42,500 nt of DNA from Neocallimastix lanati (nom. inval.) (GCA_016946835.1 JACVTC010000062.1:745001-787500), one strand, 5' to 3'; counted from the first letter of the stretch, positions 9,710-21,217 are shown. The notes: generated by a model from the letters alone, not told the origin. A program made the numbers and translations.

Positions 9710-10764
9710 AGTATTTTATGAAATCATAAGAGAATAGAATGGAATGGAATAGAGTTAATTTTTTTTTAATTTAACTATTTGAATCTTTTTTTTAAAAAAA
9801 AAAAAAAAAAAGAAACTAAAAAAGAAAATAAGAAAGAAAAAGAAAGAAAGGAAAAAAAAGAAAGTATGCATTAAAGTTTATTTATTATTATTTAAAAAAA
9901 AAATAAAAAAAAAAAAGATGTTAAAAAAAAAAATAAAGGAAAAAGAAAAAATAAAGTTTAAAAAAGGAAAAAACATTAATACAATATGTAAAAATAAAAA
10001 TAATAAAAAAAAATAATTTTTTTTTAAACATAGTGTATAGAGTGTATTAAAAAATTATTATTATTATTTATTATTACTTATTTATTATTTATTATTATTA
10101 CTTATATAATGGTCTCTTTAAAAAAAATTAGTCATTTGTTTATAATATTCATTATTAGTTATTAAGTTGGATGAAACTAATGAAAAGAATAGAATAACAA
10201 TGAATATATACCGTTAATTTTTTATTTTTATTTTTTTTTTATTTTGTTTACAGTAGATAACAATTATTTAAGTTTTATTTAAAATCAAAAAGTAAAAAAT
10301 ATTATATATTTATATATATAAATCATAAATCATGCATTAAAGTTTATTTAATAAAAAAAAAATAAAGTTAATTAAAAGTAATACAATGAATAAAATAAAA
10401 GAAAAAATAAAAAAAAAATAAAAACATAAAAAAAAAAATATTTATTATTTATTATTTAATATATGTAGACAAAACATTTTTTTTTAAAAAAATAGTCATA
10501 CATTATTATTGCAATTATTATTATTATTATTATTATTATTATTTATTATTGTTATTATTTGTTTTCTTATTTTTATTTATTTATTATAATTATTATAGTT
10601 ATTATTTTATGAAATAGAATGATAAAAGATGTTCCAAGTTTTTATTATTTTATTTTATTTTATTTTATTTTTTTATTCATAACCATGGACTACACTTTGA
10701 ACTCTAAATGACTAACAACAACAAAAGGAAAAATGTTTTGAAATATTAATTTATATCAATAAAA
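9710..10764. other. Gene-free A/T-rich DNA
   Basis: Purine-rich A/G runs near 9790-9870, ATT microsatellites (for example near 10515-10555), and A/T runs. A tiny frame MDYTLNSK at 10685-10711 has a good start context (AACCATGG) but is only eight codons. Confidence 0.55.
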
Positions 10765-10864
10765 TCATGTGACTTAAAGTTGATCATCCATCATCAAATA
10801 AGTAAATAAGTAAAACGTTTAAAAAAAAATATTAATATAAATATATATATATATTTTTACTCTT

Positions 10865-10895
<31 letters not shown>

Positions 10896-10946
10896 CTTTT
10901 GTTCCTTTTTTATTTTATATTATATATATATTTATTAATTTTATTA

Positions 10947-10985
<39 letters not shown>

Positions 10986-11087
10986 TTACCATTTTTTCTT
11001 TTCTTTTCTTTTTTTTTTTATATATATATATTTTTTTTTACTCATTTTGACGATGGATGATCAACTTTAAGTCATAACGTCACATGA
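10765..11087. mobile_element. MITE-like element with terminal inverted repeats
   Basis: The left end TCATGTGACTTAAAGTTGAT continues to CATCCATCATCAAATAAGT (10765-10803). Its reverse complement occurs at 11041-11087 (GATGGATGATCAACTTTAAG), differing by one T/C change and an extra 8 bases (TAACGTCA-like) near the outer end. The arms are about 36-40 bases and enclose about 240 bases of poly-T, AT and ATT repeat with no reading frame. Inverted arms of mixed sequence in such monotonous DNA are unlikely by chance, so a non-autonomous terminal-inverted-repeat element is the best reading. No clear target-site duplication is visible. Confidence 0.6.
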
Positions 11088-11294
11088 TATTTTTGAATTT
11101 TTTTTTAAAAAATTTAAATTTTTAAAAATATTTTTTTTTTTTGGAATATAGAAAAAACGATGGAAAACCATTTCAACATTACTATATATAAATAAATTGT
11201 AGATGTATATATATATATATATATATTTTTATCCTTTTTTTCTGTATGCATATATTCTATTTTTCTTTTTTTTTTTTAATTTTATTTTATTTTG

Positions 11295-11408
11295 ATGGAT
11301 CTTCCATTTGTAGTATTGTCATATTATAAATATATATATATATTTATATTTATTTTTTTTTTTTTTTTTACTATACTTTTCTATCTACCTCCTTTTATTC
11401 ATTACTAA
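11295..11408 (+). CDS. Doubtful 37-residue hydrophobic ORF
   Basis: Begins MDLPFVVLSYYK and ends TILFYLPPFIHY with a TAA stop. Both ends use mixed codons (CTT CCA, CTA CCT CCT), while the middle is an ATA and poly-T stretch giving YIYIFIFIFFFFF. If real it would be a single-span membrane peptide. Simple-repeat insertion into an older coding stretch, or chance, are equally possible. No family recognised and no neighbouring gene supports it. Confidence 0.2.
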   Translation: MDLPFVVLSYYKYIYIFIFIFFFFFTILFYLPPFIHY

Positions 11409-11539
11409 ATAAAATTAAATAATAATCTATATTAAATAAATAAATAATAATAAAAAAAAAGGTCATATTACCTTAAAAAAAATTAACAAAAAAATAAATT
11501 ACTCATTTAATTAAAGTATTAGTAATAATGAATTATTTT

Positions 11540-11572
<33 letters not shown>

Positions 11573-13500
11573 TAAACAAAAATTAAAAAAAAAATTTTTT
11601 TTTTTCTTTATCATTTATTTTATGTCTATGAGTAGATTCCTTGAAAGTTATGATTAATAATAGTTAATAAAGTCATGTATTATTAATGATAATAATTAAT
11701 AATAATAATAATAATATATATATAATTAGTTATGATATTTATTAATGTGTTATAACAAAATAAAAAAAGGAAAAAATAAAGAAAAAAAAAAAAAAGTAAT
11801 GCATTAGCATTAACATTACATTATATTTATTCATTTCATTTCATTTTAACCTATTTAATTAAATAATAGTAATAAAAGAATTATTGAATTATTGAATAGA
11901 AAAAAAAAATAATGTTTGTATTAAAATTATTTAATCAATCTTTCAACTAATATATATATTATTGTTGTTGTTGTTGTTTCTATTGTTATTGTTATTATTA
12001 TTAATTTTATTATTATTGTTATTATTATTATTATTATTATTAATGAATAAGGCATGAACAATAAAATAATAATAATAATAATAATAAAAACTTTTATTAA
12101 ATTAATTAAGATAAAAAAAAATGTAGTGAAGTTTTTCTTTTTTTTTTTTTTTGACTTTAATTTTTTAATTCTATTTTTAATTCTATTTTTAATTATACTT
12201 TAAAAAATAAAATAAAAAAAATAAAATAAAATAAAAAAAAAAAAAAACATGTTCTATTCACCAAAAATGGAAAGAAGAACAAATGATATTAAACAAATTA
12301 AAAAAATTAAAAATAAAAAAAAAATAAGAATTAAAAATAAGAATAAAAGAATAAAAGAAGAATAAATAAAGTAAATGAATAAATATATATAATAAATAAA
12401 TATATATATAAGTAAATAAATAAAATAAATAAATAAATTTTTTTATTAGAGTTTTTAAAGTTACCGATAGTAAATTCATCATCATTATTCATCATCATGA
12501 AGAAAAAAAAACTCTTTAAAAAGAAAAAAGAAAGAAAAAAAAAAGTTAGCCGTAAAAAAAAAAAAGAATAAAAAATAAAAAATAAAAAAAGATAATAGAA
12601 TAATTATTATTTATTTATTTATTTATTTATTATTTATTTATTTATCTATTCAATTATTTTCTTTAGTATTAATACTACAGTTAATAACTATAAAATGTCT
12701 TTTCACTAATAAATAATAAATAATCAAAGAATAAACTGATAAAACTATATTAAACTTTTTTATTTTTTTAATACAATAATATAAAAAAAAACATATGTTT
12801 AATTTTTATTTATGTCTATAAATATTTATAATAAATAATAAATATCGATGTTTTTTTATTATATTTTATTTTATTTTATTTTATTATTTTTAAAAAAATT
12901 TTTTTTTTCTTTTTTAAAGATATATCATTATTCATTTAGAGTAGTAAGCAATGATAATGATGATCGTGAGGATATAATAAAAATAAAAAAATGTAGTACC
13001 TATATAATTATAAATAATGAAAAGAAAAATGAAAATATATATTTATATATAATATTTAAGAAGTTTTTTTTTTTTTTTTTTTTAGTTTATAATTTAATTT
13101 TCCATAGATTTTTGAAGCTAATAAATGAGTCCATTATAAGTGTAATAAAAAAAATTTATTTTAAAAAAGTGCTTATTTTTATTTTTATAATTTCTAGGAT
13201 TTGATAAATAATAAAATCTAAGATAAGAAGAATAAATATAAAAGTAATAATAAATATATAATAATTAAAAAAGTAATAATAAATATAAAAGTAAAAGTAA
13301 TAATAAATATTCAAGGAATAATAAGTAAATAAGTAACAACATTATTATCAAAAAGAAAGAAAAAAAAAATATCATATGAATGTTTTTTCTTATTATTATA
13401 AATATCTACTTGATCTTTTTTTTTTTTTTTTTCTTTATATTTGTATATAGTCTATATATGATATATATGTTTTTTTTTATAAAATTATTATTTTATTAAC
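11409..13500. other. Gene-free A/T-rich DNA
   Basis: Holds an A tract at about 11544-11570, AAT and ATT microsatellites (11696-11715, 11990-12075), TTG repeats near 11960, and AAAT repeats near 12610. A patch with slightly higher complexity (12920-13010, including GATGATCGTGAGGATATA) sits inside a 118-codon open frame at 12848-13204. That frame is mostly Phe, Ile, Lys and Tyr from A/T runs and is not called as a gene. Confidence 0.55.
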
Positions 13501-13522
13501 AATTAATAATAACAAATAATAA

Positions 13523-13760
13523 TTAAGAATTAAGAATTAAGAATTAAGAAATAAAAAAATTAAATAATAAATAATATATAATATATTAATAATATATAAT
13601 AAATAATATATAATAATAAAAGTATTTATTAATTAATAATAAATAATAAAAAGAGTATTTATTAATAAATAATAAATAATAAATAATATATAATATATAA
13701 TAAATAATAATAATAAAAAAAGTATTTATTAATAAATAATAAATAATAAATAATAAATAG
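13523..13760. repeat. AATTAAG heptamer run and minisatellite copies, reverse orientation
   Basis: Four AATTAAG heptamers (about 13523-13552) are followed by three copies of the AGTATTTATTAATAAATAAT core at about 13621, 13655 and 13720, separated by AATAATA heptamers. This is the reverse-complement orientation of the array at 15.66-16.28 kb. Confidence 0.7.
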
Positions 13761-14065
13761 CAATAAATATTAAATAATATTAAAAAAAATAATAATTAAT
13801 TAATAATAAATAATAACTGATTAATTATTAATAATTATAATTCATAAAAAAAAAAAAAAAGGATATATAATGAGTAATTTTTTTAAATAAAATTAAAAAT
13901 GTTTACAATAATAATTTTTAGGAAAAAAAAGGAAAAAAAAAAGGAAAAAAAAAAAAAAAAATAGGAAGAAGAATAAATTAAAATGGCTATTTTATTAATA
14001 ATTATTATATGTGATATAGAATGACACCACAAAAAAAAAAAAAAAATGAATATATATAGATATAT

Positions 14066-14152
<87 letters not shown>

Positions 14153-15158
14153 TTCATTTTTATTTTTATTCTTTTATTTTAGTTTTAAACAATAGGAAAA
14201 CTTTTTTTTTTTTTAAATTATTAAAATAGTTATATTAAATATTAAAAAATTTTTTTTTCTGTTTTTTTTTTTTTTTTTTTTGTTTACTATTATTATTATT
14301 ATTGTTTTTTTTTTTTTTTTTTTTTCTAATTGTTATTATTTTCTATTTGGTATTGTTGTTTGTTGTTGGCTATTTATTTTTTTTTTTTTTTTTTATTGTT
14401 GTTGTTGTTTTCTTTTTTCATAATAAATAAATAAATAAATAAATTAATAATAAATAAAAGAATCTTGACAATGGAATATTTTTAGCCATTGATTGATATG
14501 GAAATAATTAAAAAATATTAATAAAAATAAATTAAGAAGTATAAAAGTCAAACTTATGACTAATATTAAAAATGCTAATAAAAGAAAAAATTAAATATAT
14601 ATTTATATATTTATATATTTATATATTTATATTTATATATTTATATTTATATATAAATATTTTTTTTTAATTAATTATTTAAATATTTAGTTTAAATAAA
14701 ATAACTATTTATAGATAAAATATAAAATAATGAACATAATAAAATAAGAAATTGAAATTAACTTAGAATAGTAACTAATATATAAAAAATAGTTTTAAAG
14801 AATCAAGTTTACATTGTTCTGAAGGAAAAAAAATTATATATAAAAATAAATAAAAGTATGACTCTTTAATAAGTTTAAATGTTATGGTTATATTAAATTA
14901 ATAAAGACAAATTCATAATATACATATATATTATATAACCACACTATATGTATTATAAGTCATGATAATGCATTTTAGTTATTGAACACATAAAAAAAAA
15001 AAAAAGTTTTACTCTAGTTGAACATGATTTATAAATAATTAGCGTTATTTAGTATTATTAAATGTTTAATTAGTTAATAGATGATTTTTATATAGAATAT
15101 GACGTAAAACAACGTTTAATTTTTTTTTTACATCATTATTAATGCATGATATTCATTA

Positions 15159-15203
<45 letters not shown>

Positions 15204-15555
15204 TCATAATTTTCCATTAAATTTTTTTTTTTTTTTATTTTTATTTTTATCTATAAATTTTTAAAATATTATTTTCATTATTATTATTAATTTTTGTTTG
15301 TTTCTTTTACTTCAATATATACAATGAATTATGAATGTTGAAATTTTAATAAACCTACAAGCAAAAAATTCTACTATTGGTTTATTTTTTTTTATCATGA
15401 AATTATTAAGAATTGAAATTTTTAAAATTTTTTTATTTATTTTTTATATTAACTTTTTAATTAAAATTATTTAATATTTATTTAATATTTAATTAATTAA
15501 TTATTTAATGATTATTTAATATTTAATGATTTAATGATTTAATTATTTAATTATT
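13761..15555. other. Gene-free DNA with a long TTTA repeat
   Basis: A perfect TTTA tetranucleotide run occupies about 14063-14152. Elsewhere there are poly-A and poly-T tracts, ATT runs (15161-15202) and A/T-rich filler. AATAAACC at 15349 pairs with GGTTTATT near 15379, a short hairpin. No coding frame. Confidence 0.6.
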
Positions 15556-16925
15556 TTAATTATTCCATTATTTATTTTGTTTATAAGCATTTTTGACCTT
15601 TCATGACTTTATTATTATTAATTACTTGTTACATATTATTTTTATCATTTATTATTATTTATTATTTATTATTTATTAATAAATACTCTTTTTATTATTA
15701 TTTATTATTTATTATTTATTATTTATTATTTATTAATAAATACTCTTTTTATTATTATTTATTATTTATTATTTATTATTTATTATTTATTAATAAATAC
15801 TCTTTTTATTATTTATTATTTATTATTTATTATTTATTATTTATTTATTAATAAATACTCTTTTTATTATTATTTATTATTTATTATTTATTATTTATTA
15901 ATAAATACTCTTTTTATTATTATTTATTATTTATTATTTATTATTTATTATTTATTAATAAATACTCTTTTTATTATTTATTATTTATTATTTATTATTT
16001 ATTTATTAATAAATACTCTTTTTATTATTTATTATTTATTATTTATTAATAAATACTCTTTTTATTATTATTTATTATTTATTATTTATTATTTATTCTT
16101 TATTAATAAATACTCTTTTTATTATTTATTATTTATTATTTATTATTTATTTATTAATAAATACTCTTTTTATTATTTATTATTTATTATTTATTATTTA
16201 TTTATTAATAAATACTCTTTTTATTATTTATTATTTATTATTTATTAATAAATACTCTTTTTATTATTTATTATATAATTATTTATTATTTAATTATTAA
16301 TTACTTTATTTATTATTCATTATTCATTATTTATTTAGTATTCATTATTTATTATTCATTCTGTGTTATTATTTATATTAGTAATATTTATTTTTAATCT
16401 ATTTTATTGTATAAATAATTTTGACATTTATGACTCCTTTTTTTTAATATTTTCGTATTCAATAATTTTATTTTGTACAAATAGAATTACATATTGACTA
16501 TAGAAAACGTATTTATAAATCATTAATTTTTTAAATTAATACTATTTATTATTAACTACTCTTATATTCAAACATCTTATTTAACAAATTTTAATATAAA
16601 ATAATGAAGAATAAATAATGAAGAATACATAAAAATAAAATAATAAATGAATAATAAATAGTACATAATGAATAATAAATGACATAAATAATGATATAAA
16701 TAATTAATTATAATATAATTAATAATAATAAATAATAATAATAATTAATAATAATAATTAATAATAATAAATGATTGAATTAATATGTAACAAGTAATTT
16801 ATAATAATAATAAAGTCATGAAAGGTCAAAAATGCTTATTTCTTATAAACAAAATAAATTGAAAAAAACTTATTAAAATAAATAATGGAATAATAATAAT
16901 TAATAATGGAATAATAAATAATAAT
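15556..16925. mobile_element. Terminal-inverted-repeat element enclosing a minisatellite
   Basis: The left arm (about 15556-15650) contains GCATTTTTGACCTTTCATGA then CTTTATTATTATTAATTACTTGTTACATATTA. The right arm (about 16770-16925) carries the reverse complement: TAATATGTAACAAGTAATTT, then AAAGTCATGAAAGGTCAAAA, then ATGC. The arms match over roughly 70 bases with small indels; the right arm has about 24 extra bases before its outer ATTATTCCATTATTTATTTT match. Between them lie the 12-copy minisatellite (15660-16280) and about 500 bases of unique A/T-rich sequence. There is no transposase frame, so if mobile it is non-autonomous. Confidence 0.6.
15660..16280. repeat. Twelve-copy minisatellite with heptamer-step length variation
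   Basis: TTAATAAATACTCTTTTTAT recurs twelve times at spacings of about 40, 47, 50-52 and 57-58 bases. The spacers are runs of the heptamer TTATTTA (with one TTATTATTTA type), so unit length changes mostly by seven. An 82-codon frame at 15603-15851 reads through part of it (repeating INKYSFYYYLLFIIYYLLF) but breaks as soon as spacing stops being a multiple of three; it is not a gene. Confidence 0.85.
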
Positions 16926-17033
16926 AAATAATATGAGTATTTATTAATAAATAATAAATAATTGAATAATAAATAATAGATAATATGTAATAATAAAACA
17001 ATGATTAATAAATATTACTTCTGGATCTATTGT
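16926..17033. repeat. Single outlying minisatellite copy
   Basis: GAGTATTTATTAATAAATAA occurs once at about 16933, in reverse orientation to the main array and just outside the right inverted arm. Confidence 0.6.
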
Positions 17034-17129
17034 TAAATAATATTAAGAAACATAAAAAAAAAAAAAAAAAAAGAATCAAAGCATGTCCAAACTATTTCTA
17101 TTAGAAATCGATAGACATCGATATCCATG
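17034..17129 (-). CDS. Doubtful 31-residue ORF with a coding-like first half
   Basis: On the minus strand the ATG at 17129 opens MDIDVYRFLIEIVWTCFDS, an unusually mixed 19 residues (Trp, Cys, Asp, Val, Arg) for this DNA, before running into poly-T (FFFFFF), MFLNII and TAA. It may be a first exon or a gene fragment cut off by homopolymer. Two ATCGAT sites fall in this patch (17107-17112 and 17117-17122). No family recognised. Confidence 0.2.
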
Positions 17130-17159
17130 AATATATAATCATAATTGTTTTCTTAATTT

Positions 17160-17190
<31 letters not shown>

Positions 17191-17428
17191 CTGTAAAAAA
17201 AAATAAATAATAAATAAAAAATAAAAAGGATTGAAAAACTTTTTAAATAAGATTCAACTCTTTTAAACTATAAATAATATAATATATAATAGATATTTTG
17301 ATATTTTTTTTATTTAATTTTTTTTTTTTTAATATGACCTTTAATCTATACAATATAATATTTATTTTAATAGGCATATAAAGATAAAATAAAAAAATAA
17401 AAAAAATTAAAAAAGGAATATGAATAAC

Positions 17429-17462
<34 letters not shown>

Positions 17463-18346
17463 TTTAAATTTTTTTTTTATTATTCTTATTTTATTATTCA
17501 ATGATTTATATATTTTTTTATTATACAATGATTTATTTTTAATATTTTATTATTTGTATTTATGGTTTTAGAACTACTTTCAGTACAAAAAAAAAAAAAA
17601 AAAAAAAAAAAAAAGATTTGTCATCATCACCACCACCACCACCACCAATAAAAATGAAGTAGATTAAAAAAAAAAAAAAAAAAGGAAAAAAATAATAATA
17701 ATAATTTTTATTTCTATTTTCTGCATTTAAAAAAATTAAATAATAATAATAATAATAATTAATTAATTAATTAATTATAAGCTTTTTATTTTTTTTATTA
17801 TAATTAACGTTTTATTATTTATTATCATTAATTTTTTTTTCCTTTAAACAATATAACAATATAAAAAAAAAAAAAACAGAAAAGATCAAATTAATTATTA
17901 AAGTAAAAAAAAATAATAATAATAATTATAATTATAATAATTAAAATAAAAAAGCCATGTTTTTTTTAATTTCTTTTTTCTTTTTTTTTATATTGTTATA
18001 TTGTTTAAAAGAAAAAAAAATTATTTTTTTAATAATAATAAATAATAATAATAATAATATTTTAAATTGAATTAAATATAAAAAAAAAGAAAGTTTTTTT
18101 TTTTTTTTAATTATTTTTCATAATGGTTTCTTTCTATATTATATTATATTAAATATATATAAAGTGGAAAGAAGGGACAAACCCTTGAAAATACAAAAAA
18201 AAAAAAAAAATTTAAAAAAAAAAAAGTATTAAAGAAAAGATCAAAAATAAAAATAAAAAAAAAAAAAAAAATTTTTTTATATGAGTTTTAATTGGTGTCT
18301 TTTCCAATTTTTTTTTTTCCTTCCTTCCTTCTAAGATTGACAATTG

Positions 18347-18385
<39 letters not shown>

Positions 18386-19287
18386 AAAAAATATTAAAAA
18401 TAAAAATAAGAAAATTTTTTTTTTTAATTCTTTCTTTCTTTTCTAATTATTTTTACATTTTATTTATGATTTAAACTTTTATTTACACAATAAAAAAAAA
18501 AAAAAAAAAAAAAAATGAAAGAAATAAAAAAATAAAATAAAATAATAAAAATAAAAATAAAAATTATTTTATCATCTTAAAATTGAACCTTTATCAAAGA
18601 GAAAGAAAGAAAGAAAGAAAAATATTTTTAACATCAACATCAATAATAAGTAAAAAATTAAATAAATAATAAATAATAAATAATAATTTTTTTTTTTTTT
18701 TGATCTTATTTTTTTTAACTCCAATGAAATGCGTAACACAAAAGAAAGAAAAAAAATTTTTTTTTTTTTATTTATTAATATGGAATAAAAGAATATTAAA
18801 AAAAAAAAAGAAAAAAAAAATTTTAATTTTTAAATTTTATTTTATGAATAGAAATAAAAAAAAAAATAAAAAAAAAGAAAAAAGAAAAAAGAAAAGAAAA
18901 AAAAATTATTTCAAATCCTATTTAAAATTATTTTATTTATATATATAAAAATATGAAATGAAATGAAATGAAATGAAATGAAATTGTGTAATAATTTCTA
19001 ATTATTTAAATATTAAATATAACCATTTTTATTTTCCTTTTTATTTCTCTCTTCTTTTTTTATTTTATTTTATTTCTTTTTAAAAAAATAAAACAAAAAA
19101 AGAAAGTTGAACATGAAAAGAAAAAAATAAAAAAAAAATTTTTATTTCTTTTTATAGTAATTAATTATTACTATTTATTTATTAATAATTCATATTTATT
19201 ATTTATTATTTATTACTATTAAATATTTAATATTTATTTATTAATAATTAATAGTTAATATTTAATATATAAAGTAGGATATAAAAT
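17130..19287. other. Gene-free homopolymer-rich DNA
   Basis: Long A and T tracts (about 17587-17614, 18348-18380, 18492-18514), a short CCA run at about 17629-17647, ATT runs at 17437-17460 and six GAAAT pentamers at about 18953-18983. The 82-codon frame at 18700-18948 is poly-lysine and poly-phenylalanine and is rejected. Confidence 0.6.
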
Positions 19288-19447
19288 ATGATTTTATTTT
19301 TTAGTTTTTTTTTTTTTTTGATTACAAAAATATACATATATAAATGAAAATATGAAAAAAAAAAATGATTTTATTTTTTAGTTTTTTTTTTTTTTTTTTT
19401 GATTACAAAAATATACATATATAAATGAAAATATGAAAAAAAAAAAA
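19288..19447. repeat. Near-perfect tandem duplication of about 78 bases
   Basis: Two adjacent copies (19288-19364 and 19365-19447) of ATGATTTTATTTTTTAG, poly-T, GATTACAAAAATATACATAT, ATAAATGAAAATATGAAAAA. They differ only in the lengths of the poly-T and poly-A tracts, which suggests a recent duplication or slippage event. Confidence 0.85.
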
Positions 19448-20094
19448 AAAAGGAAAAAATTAAATAAATATTGATTTTAATATTCCTTTTCAATATCTTT
19501 TCATGATTTCATTCATTAATCCAAATAATAATAATTATAATAATTATAATAATAATAATAATAATATTTCATATTAGAATATTAGATATTGAATAAGGAC
19601 ATAGTTTTATGAAATATTATAATAGATCTATTAACTTTTAATTAATTCATATGTATTACATGTTATTATATGTTATTATATGTTATTATATATTATATGC
19701 TATTAAATGTATTATATATTTATTATATAAATTATATTTGGTATATCTATTATTATATTTTATTATATATATTATATGTACTATATATATAATTTTTATT
19801 TAAAGTGTTTATAGATATATATTAATATAATATATTCCATAATACTAATCAAATTTATATAAGTGGATGAAACAATGGTTTTACACTTTTTTATACCATA
19901 TTTGTAAATTATTTTCTAAATATTTCAATCATTTATTTTTTATATTAAATTTTTTATAGAGATTAAAAAAAAGTATTGAATATAAATTAATTAATATATA
20001 TTTAATAATAATAATAAATTAACGTATAACAATAAATAATAATAAATAATTAAATAATAAATAATAAATGATAATGAAATAATTAAATAATTAA
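19448..20094. other. Gene-free AT-dinucleotide-rich DNA
   Basis: Contains three TGTTATTATA units at about 19659-19684, several degenerate TATTATATG repeats and a slightly more complex patch near 19855-19910. No frame worth calling. Confidence 0.55.
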
Positions 20095-20580
20095 ATAATA
20101 AATAATAAATAATAAATAATAAATAATAAATAATAAAAAGAGTATTTATTAATAAATAAATAATAAATAATAAATAATAAATAATAAAAAGAGTATTTAT
20201 TAATAAATAATAAATAATAAATAATAAAAAGAGTATTTATTAATAAATAATAAATAATAAATAATAAATAATAGAAAGAGTATTTATTAATAAATAATAA
20301 ATAATAAATAATAGAAAGAGTATTTATTAATAAATAATAAATAATAAATAATAGAAAGAGTATTTATTAATAAATAATAAATAATAGAAAGAATAAAAAG
20401 TGTATTAATTAATAAATAATAATAAATAAAAAGAAGTATTTATTAATAAATAATAAAAAGAGTATTTATTAGTAATAAAAAGAATAAAAAGAAGTCTTTA
20501 TTAGTAATAAAAAGAATAAAAAGAAGTCTTTATTAGTAATAAAAAGAATAAAAAGAAGTATTTATTTAATAATTAATAAA
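20095..20580. repeat. Minisatellite array, opposite orientation to the 15.7-16.3 kb array
   Basis: About twelve copies of AAAAAGAGTATTTATTAATA with AATAAAT heptamer spacers, then variants (AGTCTTTATTAGTAATAAAA) at shorter spacing towards the 3' end. The core is the reverse complement of the 15.66-16.28 kb array, so the two arrays could pair over several hundred bases. Confidence 0.8.
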
Positions 20581-20624
20581 TAATAAATAAGAATGAATGA
20601 TAATAATATTTTTTTTTTTAGTTA

Positions 20625-20708
20625 GTTCGTTATTATTACGGATATTATGAGTGGTAAAATTAATATTCAATCAATTTATTATCATGGATATTATGAATAG
20701 GAAAAAAA
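20625..20708. repeat. Direct repeat pair, about 34 bases each
   Basis: TTATTATTACGGATATTATG followed by AGTGGTAAAA at about 20629, and TTATTATCATGGATATTATG followed by AATAGGAAAA at about 20677. This is an adjacent diverged duplication with no reading frame. Confidence 0.6.
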
Positions 20709-21124
20709 AAAAAAAAATGCTAAAGAAATCTTTTTTTTTTGTGTTTGTCAATCACAAATAAATAAAAAAATAAAAAATTAAAAAATTAAAAAATAAAATT
20801 TAATTTGGCTGAATGAAATGATTTTTAATTGTATTTATTTATTTTTTAATTGTATTTATTTACTTTTAAATTGTATTTATTTACCTTTTTAATAATATTT
20901 ATTTATTTTTTAATTATTTTTAATTTTAAAATTTTATTAAATAATAATAATTAATAAATGCAAAGCAAAAAAAATATATATATATTAATAAAAAATTATT
21001 AGTTAAAATAACATTAATAATTTTATTTTGATTTTGATTTTTGATTTTATGTCAATCAATAAAATTAAAAAAAGTTTATTTAATAGTATTATTTTTTTTA
21101 AAAAAAAAAAAGAAAAATGCTATA
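20709..21124. other. Gene-free A/T-rich DNA
   Basis: Contains three loose repeats of AATTGTATTTATTTA (about 20827-20885) and A/T filler. Confidence 0.55.
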
Positions 21125-21217
21125 ATGCTATCCTCCATTCGTAATCTAACCCATAAAGAAAGAAAATTAAATTATGTTTTTTTTTTGAATTTTTTTTTTT
21201 TTTATCTGAACAGATAA
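21125..21217 (+). CDS. Doubtful 30-residue ORF with a coding-like start
   Basis: ATG at 21125 gives MLSSIRNLTHKERKLNYV in mixed codons (TCC TCC ATT CGT, CTA ACC CAT), then poly-T (FFLNFFFFYLNR) and TAA. The first 18 residues could be a first exon. Only a weak, unreliable resemblance to the basic start of ribosome-biogenesis proteins is noticed, so no function is assigned. The end overlaps a perfect hairpin at 21201-21218. Confidence 0.2.
   Translation: MLSSIRNLTHKERKLNYVFFLNFFFFYLNR

Noticed and set aside
11622-11657. Eleven-codon frame MSMSRFLESYD
   Set aside because: Protein-like but too short to separate from chance.
12848-13204. 118-codon frame with a patch RVVSNDNDDREDIIKIKK
   Set aside because: The patch comes from GAT/AAT-rich simple sequence; the rest is Phe, Ile and Lys from homopolymers. 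No start context or domain supports it.
15603-15851. 82-codon repetitive frame (INKYSFYYYLLF repeats)
   Set aside because: It is the minisatellite read in one frame; it breaks when unit spacing changes from 57 to 50 bases.
18700-18948. 82-codon Lys-rich frame
   Set aside because: Poly-A and poly-T homopolymers in frame; no plausible protein.
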